Assembly (NCBI GenBank): GCA_038227045.1
Contig: JBBRQD010000010.1
Coordinates: 1 to 64,000, forward strand
Origin: JANXLS01 sp038227045
GTDB lineage: Bacteria > Planctomycetota > SZUA-567 > H5-PLA8
Length of the DNA stretch: 64,000 nucleotides
Direction: 5' to 3'
Below, one piece after another: positions 1 to 7,415 of the stretch (the stretch's first letter is position 1; each line of letters begins with the position of its first letter). The notes beneath the pieces are model-generated. The model searched no databases and was not told the origin of the DNA. It was given only the letters and a program-made list of their open reading frames with translations. A program made the translations under genes and the position numbers.

Positions 1-33
1 ATTTCGCGCCCCGTCACGCCCAAAATTATACAA

Positions 34-216
34 TTACGCAACTTGCCTATCCGTTCCTGCACCGTCATGCGCATTTGCATCTTTCAACCCTTGAAAAATC
101 GGGTAAACTTTGCCATGCAAAATTAGTGCCGAACAGGATTGTGGCTGTCCATATTTTCTAAACGTCGTCGGAGATCCAACTCCCGCAATACCCGTCAGAT
201 CTTCTTGAATTCCCAA
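34..216 (-). CDS. Doubtful 60-residue ORF behind the SUKH-like gene
   Basis: An open frame of 60 codons starts with ATG at 216, inside the last 22 bases of the upstream gene, and ends at 34. I recognise no domain, signal peptide or membrane segment in the product. The position behind an immunity-like gene fits either a short coupled gene or a decayed fragment of a neighbouring element. No convincing ribosome binding site is visible. It could equally be chance, so treat it as a placeholder. I see nothing else in positions 1-194. Confidence 0.2.
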   Translation of the reverse strand: MGIQEDLTGIAGVGSPTTFRKYGQPQSCSALILHGKVYPIFQGLKDANAHDGAGTDRQVA

Positions 217-995
217 TATTCTTCACGATCTTCTGGGCCAGGTTCGGGTTTATCAAATACCTCAACATCCTCCGGCTTAATATATTTTTTGTAGCAATCA
301 TATTCAATTACCTTCGTCTCGCCAGGAATAATTGATGCTACCGGAAGGCGACCGCCGCCATTCAATATGCCTTGGTTTGGTGGACGATGTTTTCCACGAA
401 TGCCAACCGAAAGATATGGAAGTACCATTTTAGAACCATTATGAATCTCAAACTTTAAGTCCCCATTGCCGCTTATACCAACAATCCGCCATCGAAATTG
501 CTTCCGTGCTGCCAATATTGCCTTTTCTTCCACAGTAAAAGGAGAAGGCCCTTGCATAATGGCTTTCCACTCCGACTGTTTGTATTTCTTTCGCGCCCAA
601 TTACATTTGGCTTTTAACCACTCCTCAAATCCAGATGCCGTTTTACGAAGACCTTGTCCAGTATGCCATTCAAAAACTGGTGTTTCGGAATTTTTAGTAA
701 GTAACGATTTTTTAAAGTAGGCAAGCGAGGTATGCGTCCGACCAAACTGCATTAGCTCCTCCCCATTATCGCTGATCGATTCCCTAGGACCGGCATATAT
801 CTCCAATTGCCAATAACTGCTCTTCCGATACAATTTTGCATTGCCAAACTCAACGACAAAAAGCCTATAGGACGGAGGCATTGCCCCCCCCATCTGATCT
901 ACGACAAAACGAAACTCGGGTGATGCGGGTCCATCAATGAGAAAAAATTTATTCGTTTTGACTAAGTCTATCTCGTTAGCAAGCCATTCAAACAT
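195..995 (-). CDS. SUKH-like (SMI1/KNR4) immunity protein candidate
   Basis: This is a 266-residue soluble protein without signal peptide or membrane segment. Residues about 35-60 contain PPSYRLFVVEFGNAKLYR, which resembles the signature of the SUKH (SMI1/KNR4) superfamily, where a proline, an aromatic residue and FGN/YGG precede the core strand. SUKH proteins are commonly immunity proteins that neutralise nuclease toxins of polymorphic toxin systems. The C-terminal half is lysine- and glutamate-rich (EPGPEDREEYWEF near the end) and I do not recognise it. The ATG at 995 lies four bases after the stop of the short upstream tail (1000-1143), a spacing typical of a toxin followed by its immunity gene. 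The match rests on one motif, so the family call is tentative; a plain hypothetical protein is the alternative. Confidence 0.55.
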   Translation of the reverse strand: MFEWLANEIDLVKTNKFFLIDGPASPEFRFVVDQMGGAMPPSYRLFVVEFGNAKLYRKSSYWQLEIYAGPRESISDNGEELMQFGRTHTSLAYFKKSLLTKNSETPVFEWHTGQGLRKTASGFEEWLKAKCNWARKKYKQSEWKAIMQGPSPFTVEEKAILAARKQFRWRIVGISGNGDLKFEIHNGSKMVLPYLSVGIRGKHRPPNQGILNGGGRLPVASIIPGETKVIEYDCYKKYIKPEDVEVFDKPEPGPEDREEYWEFKKI

Positions 996-999
996 TCGT

Positions 1000-1143
1000 T
1001 TACTCCACTAGTTTCGGCCGTCCACCCATTTCGCCCCAACGCTGAAAATCTGTCTTACCGTCTGGCCCCGGAATCATATGAAAAAAAGTGACAGAGCACT
1101 CACTTTTTTCCACACTCCACCCAATCTGACTGACTTGCTCGCT
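1000..1143 (-). pseudogene. Orphan C-terminal tail, possibly of a lost toxin
   Basis: Between the stop of the PQQ-like gene (TGA at 1144-1146) and the ATG of the SUKH-like gene there is an open frame of 47 sense codons ending in TAA at 1000-1002. The end reads FFHMIPGPDGKTDFQRWGE followed by MGGRPKLVE. It looks like real protein rather than noise and is tightly coupled to the next gene. It has no ATG start except an internal one; a GTG preceded by GGTGGA could start a 37-residue peptide. It is in the same frame as the PQQ-like gene, separated only by the TGA. I infer a residual end of a toxin or other gene whose body was lost by recombination. A true small gene is possible. Confidence 0.4.
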
Positions 1144-2358
1144 TCACGGATTCAACTCCAAACACACCAACGCCGTTGCGTTTCGGACGTATAGTTTTCC
1201 CCCCGCGACGATGGGCGCTGTCCAGCTTTGTCCGCCCAGCGGTTTGATGCGGCCGGATTCGACGTAGCCTTCGGGCGACATCTTGCACAGAACCACGTCG
1301 CCGTCGCTGCCTCCCACCCCGATAATCATGCTATCGATGCCCAGGATTCCGCCTTTTTGGAAGCCGGGCTTCTTCCATTTTACTTCGCCCGTTGCGTGAA
1401 CGATGCAGCTCAAATCGTCCGGTTCGCCCGTGCCGTAGATGTGCCCTTCGAAGAAAATCGGCGAACTGAAATGCGCTTTCAGCGCTTTGCTGCGCCAGAG
1501 TTCCTTCGGCGGGGCGATGGAGGCATCGAGCATTTCGCAGCCGACTCCATAATTGCTCGATACGAAGACCGTGTTTCCGACGACCAGCGGTGTGGCCGCG
1601 TTGACGCCATAAGCCGTGCGCCACGGCGAAGTCCAGAGCACTCCGCCGCTGGCTGGATCGACTCCCAAAACGGTCGCGCCGCTGAAGAGTATGTACTGTG
1701 CTTTGCCGCCGATCTCGGCCTTTACTGGCGTGGCATATCCGGCTTGTTCGTCGCCACCGCCCTTCCAGAGGTCTTTTCCAGTGTATTTATCGAGCGCTGC
1801 CACCAACGCTCCCGGCCCGCTGGGACAGATGATCAATTTGTCGCCATCCACCAGCGGCGACGCGGCGTAGCCCCAGTTGTCGCCCTTCCATCGGCCTCCG
1901 AAATCGGCCTTGATGTCGCGCTTCCACACCAGCGTGCCGTCGTCCGCTTTGAGGCAATTCAAGATGCCTTGGCGGCTGAATGTAAAAACGCGCCCGGCGT
2001 CGCAGGTTGGAGTGGTGTGCGAGAAGCCGTATTGATTCTTATCCGCATCCTCGTAGTCGTAGGTCCACACGTTCTTTCCCGTCTTGATATCCACGGCTCG
2101 CACGCTGTCGCGGCTGTCCTTATGATCGATGATAAAGAGCTTTGAACCAGAGACGGACGGCCCCGCGTAACCGTTGTCGCCAAGGGTGATGCGCCAGATT
2201 TCTTTCGGCGGTTTATTTTTCCAATCTTTATTTGGCAGTTTTTCGCCGCAAATTCCGTCATAGTCAGTTCCACGGAAATTGGGCCAATCGGAAGCATGTG
2301 CACTGGCGCACATTAGGAGCACCGTTGCATTCAGAGCGAATTTTTGAATTTGCCGCAT
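1144..2358 (-). CDS. PQQ-like beta-propeller secreted protein
   Basis: The 404-residue product has a Sec signal peptide (about residues 1-23, ending AHA) and repeated propeller blades of the PQQ/BamB type, for example VDGDKLIICPSGPGALVAAL and LDKYTGKDLWKGG, each with the pattern of a strand, a GK/TG turn and a W at the end of the blade. Members of this family in related bacteria are exported scaffolds or substrate-binding proteins; few have been shown to bind PQQ. No dehydrogenase domain or haem motif is present, so enzymatic activity is not supported. It stands alone: the upstream neighbour is divergent, and the downstream tail at 1000-1143 is not part of it unless the TGA is read through. 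Confidence 0.8.
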   Translation of the reverse strand: MRQIQKFALNATVLLMCASAHASDWPNFRGTDYDGICGEKLPNKDWKNKPPKEIWRITLGDNGYAGPSVSGSKLFIIDHKDSRDSVRAVDIKTGKNVWTYDYEDADKNQYGFSHTTPTCDAGRVFTFSRQGILNCLKADDGTLVWKRDIKADFGGRWKGDNWGYAASPLVDGDKLIICPSGPGALVAALDKYTGKDLWKGGGDEQAGYATPVKAEIGGKAQYILFSGATVLGVDPASGGVLWTSPWRTAYGVNAATPLVVGNTVFVSSNYGVGCEMLDASIAPPKELWRSKALKAHFSSPIFFEGHIYGTGEPDDLSCIVHATGEVKWKKPGFQKGGILGIDSMIIGVGGSDGDVVLCKMSPEGYVESGRIKPLGGQSWTAPIVAGGKLYVRNATALVCLELNP

Positions 2359-2619
2359 TGAACCGCGTCCTTGTTAAGGTCTTATGAAGTGTCGGGTTCT
2401 AATCGTCCCGTCCTCGGTTTTACTAAATGGTATTCGGATTTTTTTTGAAGTGTCGAGTTCGAAACTGGATGTAGTGGGATTAGGATTGCATGAAAAAACT
2501 TTTTTGATGCCGCTCTTCAAGTTATTCGACGTGCTGAAAAAAGCAATTGAAATTGGCATTCGCAACGTGCATAGATTGTGTTAAGTTTAGAGTGCGAAAA
2601 GTCTGTCCGTGGAGCAAGG

Positions 2620-4737
2620 ATGGAACCGAAAAGCCAAATCGATGTCAATAGCGATCAGGCACCACCCTCTAAACCGCCAGAGTCTGCTGTGTTTGGTTTG
2701 TGGTACTGTCATCGCTGCTCGATGATGCTCCTTCCGCCCGGTTCCCAAGGAAATGTAGCCGCGGATGGCGAATGCTATTGTACTTCGTGCCCGCCTTTTG
2801 AAGTTGAACTCCCACGAGAGACGGCAGCCACCGGTGTAACGCTTGCATTCGCACAAATAACTGCAAAAGCGAGCGGCGTGAGAGAAGGCGTTCGAATTCG
2901 CAAGAGATACGACGGCGCGTCAATCGCCGAAAAGGCGCACTACCCGCGCGCTACTTCTTCGAACGGGAAACTCGTTTGGATCATCGGCGGCTCGGCAGCG
3001 GCGATGCTTGCATTCGCCTTCGTGTTCTCCCACAGCCAAAGCTCCAGCAAGGCGGTCGTCGCACGCTCGACTACTGCTGAACCGATCACGCTGAAAATTA
3101 CCGTATCCGGGAGCGTGACCGCCATATCACTTGATAAAAGCGGGGGCGAGAAAAGAGCGTCGGATGGCACTCCGAAACCGGCCGACACCGATGAAAAATC
3201 CTTGCGCGCGGAAGCACAGGGGAAGGCTGGCGGCTTGTTTGCGAGTCTGCAGGCCGGCGCCAACAATCAGAGTGCGAATGCCCCCGCCGCACAGAACCAG
3301 GCTGCGAATCCGAGCGCGAAGGCCGAGGTCGAATTGAATGACGCCAAAGCGTTCACAGCCGCGGCGCAATCGATGGGCGATTTCGAAGCGCGTTTCAAGG
3401 CATTGCAGCCGTTGATCGACGCCGAAAAATATTCGGACGCCGAGAATCTGCTGAACGGGCTGTCCAAAGATTTTTCACCAGAGCCGTGGTGGACGAAACA
3501 CGCGGATCGCGTGACCAAAGCTCAAGCAACAGTCCGTGGAAAAAATGACGAGCTCGAACAACGGGCGCGCGCTGCCGTCGCACAGGCCCAGGGCTCGGCG
3601 AAGAAAGAGCAGTTGGACGGATTCGAAAACGACTGGAAAGGGAAACTGGCCAGCGGCGGATCGGCGGCCAAAGCGGCACAGCAGGTTCTGGATGCGGTGC
3701 GCGCCTCGCGCGACCGGCTCGCCAAGGGCGATAACGACGGTCGAGCCAAGATCCTCGCTGACACCTTCGAAAAGCTTGAAAAGCGAACGCAGCCCAAATT
3801 GTCCAAAGCGGACCTCGAATACGCGCTGAAGGCGCTGAACGACCTCAAAACGCAACTGGTTTCCGATCCGGCGTTGGCGGAGAAATTCTCCGACCGGTGG
3901 GCGGCGTTGAGTTTCGATTTAAATTTATCGCGCGGCGCCGAGCAGGCGCTGTTCCATGTCGAACCCAGCGGCAACGGCCCCAGCGACGTGAATTACGATT
4001 TTAAAAATGCCGACCAGGTTGCCGCATGGAGTTTCGAAGGCGACGGCGCGAATTCCGGAAGCATCGACTACGACGATGCCGCAAAACTGCTGGTGCTGAA
4101 AGCCGTCGGCGAACACCAACTGGATCCGCGAAGCGGAAAGCGCGTTCCGATGGCGACGCTGCCCTTCTATTTCAATCCCGGCGCCGCATGGGCGTTCGAA
4201 GCCGAAGCGGGCGTCTTGAAGGTCCATGCGCACGAAAAGAAAGATCAGCTTCCAAGCTTCGGAATTCTGGTTTCGGACGGCGGCACCAATGTGATTCGAC
4301 TGAGCGTCAAGGAATGCAGGAAAAATGAGCTGTGCGTTTCCGGACGGGGCGCATGCGACGAAAAGGAAACTACGGGCCATCTGCCCGGGAAACAGGAAGA
4401 CAAGATTCGGTTTCGCATGGTGTGCAGCAGCGGCCGAATTTCGTTTACCGCGACGAGCAGCGCCAAACCGATTGAGCTGGGACGGATGCCGATCGGTTTC
4501 GAGCCCAAGTTTGTGGGCTTGTACATCGAGACTCACGACAAGGAAGAGAATGCCAGCATCGCCTTCGACAACGTCAAAATCTCAGGCATGATGGATAAAG
4601 CAAAGATCGGCGCTGTAATCAATGCCCGCCGTTCGGAAGCCGTCAACGCCGTCAAAGCCGAGTTAGGCAAGACGAACAAACCCAACCAGCCGGTTCAATT
4701 TATTCCTCCATCGGTTCCATTCATTCCGAAGAAATAG
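2620..4737 (+). CDS. Membrane protein with N-terminal zinc ribbon and lectin-like C-terminal domain
   Basis: The best start is ATG 2620, with GGAG at 2611-2614, rather than the upstream GTG at 2578; it gives 705 residues. In order: a Cys4 zinc-ribbon-like segment (C30-x2-C33 and C54-x2-C57), one transmembrane helix at about 118-138, an Ala/Gln/Asn-rich linker, a charged helical region (about 230-450) that is probably coiled coil, and a C-terminal beta domain (about 460-670) ending in FDNVKISG, a pattern typical of concanavalin A-like (LamG/DUF1080-type) folds. The likely topology is a cytoplasmic zinc ribbon with the large part outside the inner membrane. The zinc ribbon plus single helix plus exported domain plan is common in planctomycete-like bacteria, but its role is unknown. 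I do not assign a function. Confidence 0.7.
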   Translation: MEPKSQIDVNSDQAPPSKPPESAVFGLWYCHRCSMMLLPPGSQGNVAADGECYCTSCPPFEVELPRETAATGVTLAFAQITAKASGVREGVRIRKRYDGASIAEKAHYPRATSSNGKLVWIIGGSAAAMLAFAFVFSHSQSSSKAVVARSTTAEPITLKITVSGSVTAISLDKSGGEKRASDGTPKPADTDEKSLRAEAQGKAGGLFASLQAGANNQSANAPAAQNQAANPSAKAEVELNDAKAFTAAAQSMGDFEARFKALQPLIDAEKYSDAENLLNGLSKDFSPEPWWTKHADRVTKAQATVRGKNDELEQRARAAVAQAQGSAKKEQLDGFENDWKGKLASGGSAAKAAQQVLDAVRASRDRLAKGDNDGRAKILADTFEKLEKRTQPKLSKADLEYALKALNDLKTQLVSDPALAEKFSDRWAALSFDLNLSRGAEQALFHVEPSGNGPSDVNYDFKNADQVAAWSFEGDGANSGSIDYDDAAKLLVLKAVGEHQLDPRSGKRVPMATLPFYFNPGAAWAFEAEAGVLKVHAHEKKDQLPSFGILVSDGGTNVIRLSVKECRKNELCVSGRGACDEKETTGHLPGKQEDKIRFRMVCSSGRISFTATSSAKPIELGRMPIGFEPKFVGLYIETHDKEENASIAFDNVKISGMMDKAKIGAVINARRSEAVNAVKAELGKTNKPNQPVQFIPPSVPFIPKK

Positions 4738-4820
4738 ATCGCCAATACAAATTGCCTGATTGAATTCGCCGTACAAACCGTTTAAATTGCGTTGACACTT
4801 TTTCATCGAAAGGGCCGGTC

Positions 4821-5348
4821 ATGCTGCACGCCATTCGAATTAATGCCATGCTGAGCGTTGTGATCGCCTTCGCCAGTTGTGGCGAAGAAAAAAAGGAAGT
4901 CGACACGAATTTCGATAACTACAAGCCGCTTTCCGCGGCAATTGAAAAAGCGGGCAAAGTTACGCTTTACGAAGGCACTCCGCGAGAACGCCGGGATGGA
5001 AAACCGGTAGAAGGAAAAGTGATCAAGCTGCATGACTTCGCTTTTTTTGAAAAGCAGCCGGTGTTAAAGGACGAAGACGCCAAAAGCCTGACGAAGCTAT
5101 TTTGCGCCAAGGACTCATTCGGAAAATGGGAGGGATATAAGAAGTGCGGCGGATATCACCCCGATTTTTGCATCGAATGGAAAAACGGCGACGATGCGTA
5201 TCAAGTGCTGGTCTGTCTTGGATGCCATGAAGTCAAATGCTTCGGCCCGAAAGCTGAATTGTATTGCGACATCAACTCGGATGCGTATAAGCAGTTTTCG
5301 GAAATACTGACGCGCTACTATGCGCCAAATAATAAATCGAAAGACTGA
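4821..5348 (+). CDS. Cysteine-rich lipoprotein, function unknown
   Basis: The product has 175 residues. Its N-terminus MLHAIRINAMLSVVIAFASC ends in a plausible lipobox with C20 as the lipidated residue, so it is probably an outer- or inner-membrane lipoprotein. The mature part carries cysteine clusters (KKCGGYHPDFC, then VCLGCHEVKCFG, then LYC). A CLGCH string resembles a haem c motif (CxxCH), with histidine in the right place, but the surrounding sequence (strands with many aromatic residues, repeated in small lipoproteins of related bacteria) suggests disulphides or metal binding just as well. It is 83 bases downstream of the zinc-ribbon membrane protein and may share its transcript. Confidence 0.65.
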   Translation: MLHAIRINAMLSVVIAFASCGEEKKEVDTNFDNYKPLSAAIEKAGKVTLYEGTPRERRDGKPVEGKVIKLHDFAFFEKQPVLKDEDAKSLTKLFCAKDSFGKWEGYKKCGGYHPDFCIEWKNGDDAYQVLVCLGCHEVKCFGPKAELYCDINSDAYKQFSEILTRYYAPNNKSKD

Positions 5349-5430
5349 GCGCACGGCGAAGCTAGGCTCATTCTAACCACCTTTCACCACCACCACCACC
5401 ACTACCTTCGCCATGAAAAGGACCGCCCAA

Positions 5431-6621
5431 ATGCCGATCGACCGCGCAACAATTGTGGCCGCCGCCGAAGCGCGCCGCGAAATGGTGACGACGCTGCTGA
5501 GCGAGTTGATTCAGCTCGACACCGTCAATCCGCCTGGCAACGAAAAGATCGCTGCCGAATACGTTGGCAAATTCTGCGCCGCGCGCGGAATTCCGTTCAA
5601 GACGTACGACCCCGGCGCGGGGCGCACGAGTCTCATTGGCGAGATTGGCAGCGGCGCAAGCCCGCGCCTCTTTATCCCCGCGCATACCGACGTGGTGCCG
5701 GTCGGCGAGGGCTGGAGCGTGCCGCCGCTGGGCGGTGTAGTGAAAGACGGCTACGTCTGGGGGCGCGGCGCGACGGACGACAAAGGCCCGCTCGCCGGAC
5801 TGCTCGCCGCCGCGGATTATTTAAAGACGGTCGAAGGCGAATTCAAAGGCACGCTGATGATCGGCGCGATCGCCGACGAAGAGCACGGCTCCGATCTGGG
5901 CTTGGACTGGCTGCTGAAAGAATGCGACGTCAAAGCCGACATGGCGTTCGTTCCGGATATTCCCAGCCACATGGCGGAAGTGGAAATCGCGGAGAAAGGC
6001 TTGGTCAATATCCGAGTCACCTTCCACGGAAAGCAGGCACATTCGAGCACGCCGTGGGACGGGGTTTCGGCGCTGAGCGCTCTGGCCGAAATGATTTACC
6101 TCACCGAAGCGTGGAAACCGAACGGCAGCGACATCAAGCATCCGCTGCTGACGCCGACGACCTGCGTCGTGGCCAAAGCCGATGCGGGAATCGCGCACAA
6201 CATCGTGCCGGGAAAAGCCACCGCCGTGTATAATCTGCGCTACCTGCCGCACCAGACGGGCACCGGCATCACTCAGGAATTGCGCCGCATGGCCGAACAG
6301 ATCGCGTCGCGCCGCAAGGGTGTCACGGTCGAAGTCGAGAAATTCGCGGAACTGGCGCCATCGGAAGTAAAGTCCGATCAGCCGGTCGCTCAGGCGTTGT
6401 ATGGGGCGATCCACGAAATCACCGGCAAGGAGCCCAAATTCGTGGGCATCGGCGGAGCGACGCTGTGCAAACAATTGATCTGGGCCGGCATCCCGGCGGC
6501 GGCATTCGGCCCCGGCGACCACAACATGCCGCACATGGCGGACGAACGCATTTCGGTGGATGAATTGGTAAAGTACACGGCGGTGGTGATTGGCGCGACG
6601 CTGCGGGCTGTGGGTAAATAA
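5431..6621 (+). CDS. M20 family metallopeptidase (ArgE/DapE-like)
   Basis: This enzyme hydrolyses an amide bond in a small acyl-amino acid or dipeptide with two metal ions. Metal-site residues are visible: H85 and D87 in IPAHTDVVP, D117 in GRGATDDKGP, E150/E151 in ADEEHGSD, D175 in FVPDIPSH, and the final histidine in GPGDHNMPHMADE. A lid (dimerisation) domain lies between about 185 and 295. Length (396 residues from ATG 5431) is normal for the family. ATG 5431 is preferred over ATG 5413 because AAGGA lies eight bases before it. Dipeptidase, acetylornithine deacetylase and succinyl-diaminopimelate desuccinylase cannot be told apart here. Just before the gene there is a short CCA repeat (about 5380-5400). 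The 3' end is duplicated at 7338. Confidence 0.88.
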   Translation: MPIDRATIVAAAEARREMVTTLLSELIQLDTVNPPGNEKIAAEYVGKFCAARGIPFKTYDPGAGRTSLIGEIGSGASPRLFIPAHTDVVPVGEGWSVPPLGGVVKDGYVWGRGATDDKGPLAGLLAAADYLKTVEGEFKGTLMIGAIADEEHGSDLGLDWLLKECDVKADMAFVPDIPSHMAEVEIAEKGLVNIRVTFHGKQAHSSTPWDGVSALSALAEMIYLTEAWKPNGSDIKHPLLTPTTCVVAKADAGIAHNIVPGKATAVYNLRYLPHQTGTGITQELRRMAEQIASRRKGVTVEVEKFAELAPSEVKSDQPVAQALYGAIHEITGKEPKFVGIGGATLCKQLIWAGIPAAAFGPGDHNMPHMADERISVDELVKYTAVVIGATLRAVGK

Positions 6622-6664
6622 AGAAGGATGAATTAGGAAGGATGAAGGATGAACTAAAGACATT
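6608..6664 (+). repeat. First copy of duplicated M20 gene end with 7-nt grid tract
   Basis: Positions 6608-6632, which include the last codons and stop of the M20 gene, are identical to 7338-7362. The following bases (6623-6664) can be written as 7-mers: GAAGGAT, GAATTAG, GAAGGAT, GAAGGAT, GAACTAA, AGACATT. The second copy has the same words and continues into a complementary arm that is missing here. This copy therefore looks like the left half of a hairpin unit, interrupted by the inserted segment. Confidence 0.75.
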
Positions 6665-6763
6665 CATTTCATCAGCAGAAATCCGATGGCGTTCCATTTC
6701 GTGAGTGGCTAATAGAATCAACGCGTTTGGGTTAATTGGACGGCTTGGGAGGGATTTCTTGTC

Positions 6764-7337
6764 GCTGATACGACCCACCCCAGCAAGCAGCATTGGGCCA
6801 CCCGCCAAACTCATTGTTTATCACAAGTTTGTGTTTGAATGGCAAAATACGGCCAAAACAAATTTCCTGTCTGGAGGAAAGATATGCCTATTTCGAATTT
6901 AAGCGATATTGTAACCCATCTTGAAGCAGAGACAGGTGCCGATCCAACGGTGCTTTGGTATTCAGATTCCGATCACGATGATGATGTAACCGTGACTGCA
7001 AACCACGCCGGTTACCTTGTTCTTGCATCTCTTTTTATTCGAGCGACGGTAGGCCAATCAAACTCAATACCTGAAAAACCAACCGCCTACCACTTCTTTA
7101 CTAACAATAATATTGATCGGGTCGGGCTGCCTCATTGCCGGGACAGTTGTGAATGGCACATAGTTAAGGACGATGCACACGTGCAATGCGTGGGAGCGGA
7201 GTCGCCAAAAGCGGCTTAACTATGCGCCATTCGGGACAGTTGTCATTTATCCCTGGATTCTTGGTATTCAACGTATATTATATAAAGGTTAGTTAACAAA
7301 ACGCATCTTTAAGATTTCGCGGGTGGGTCGTATCAGC
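6764..7337 (+). mobile_element. 574-bp segment with 17-bp terminal inverted repeats and one small gene
   Basis: GCTGATACGACCCACCC at 6764-6780 is a perfect inverted copy of GGGTGGGTCGTATCAGC at 7321-7337. The right repeat directly abuts a second copy of the M20 gene end. Inside is a single 111-residue gene (6884-7219). No transposase is present, so if this moves it does so with help from elsewhere. A short motif GGGACAGTTGT occurs twice near the right side (about 7140 and 7233). The segment is more AT-rich than its surroundings, which suggests acquisition. Confidence 0.5.
6884..7219 (+). CDS. Small hypothetical protein within inverted-repeat segment
   Basis: Start ATG 6884 is chosen because GGAGG sits at 6873-6877; this gives 111 residues. 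The product is acidic and soluble, with an Asp/His cluster (YSDSDHDDDVTV at about 22-33) and an NNNIDRVGLPHCRDSCEWH stretch with two cysteines near the end. No signal peptide, membrane segment or known domain is recognised. It is the only gene between the 17-bp inverted repeats, and its base composition is AT-richer than that of flanking genes, so horizontal arrival is likely. Function unknown; an immunity or accessory protein would fit the context but nothing in the sequence proves it. Confidence 0.5.
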   Translation: MPISNLSDIVTHLEAETGADPTVLWYSDSDHDDDVTVTANHAGYLVLASLFIRATVGQSNSIPEKPTAYHFFTNNNIDRVGLPHCRDSCEWHIVKDDAHVQCVGAESPKAA

Positions 7338-7415
7338 CTGTGGGTAAATAAAGAAGGATGAAGGATGAACTAAAGGCATTCATCCTTCATCCTTCCTCAT
7401 TCATCCTTTAATTAA
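7338..7415 (+). repeat. Second copy of M20 gene end plus complete 7-nt grid hairpin
   Basis: From 7353 the sequence reads in exact 7-mers: GAAGGAT twice, GAACTAA, AGGCATT, CATCCTT twice, CCTCATT, CATCCTT, TAATTAA. The CATCCTT words are the complement of the AAGGATG words, so the tract folds into a hairpin. It abuts the stop codon of the peptidase gene at 7412 on the other strand and may act as its terminator. Confidence 0.75.

Noticed and set aside
1000..2358. Read-through of the TGA to fuse the PQQ-like protein with the 47-residue tail
   Set aside because: The propeller is complete at the TGA, no SECIS-like hairpin or read-through context is seen, and the tail is better explained as a remnant coupled to the SUKH-like gene.
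4821..5348. Haem c motif (CLGCH) in the lipoprotein as a cytochrome
   Set aside because: The product is otherwise unlike cytochromes c, has no distal methionine context and no cytochrome maturation genes are near except the general DsbD; kept only as an open possibility in the feature text.
5378..5405. CCA repeat before the M20 gene as a phase-variation site
   Set aside because: Only about six units, outside the coding region, and the ribosome binding site lies after it; trinucleotide units would not shift a frame.
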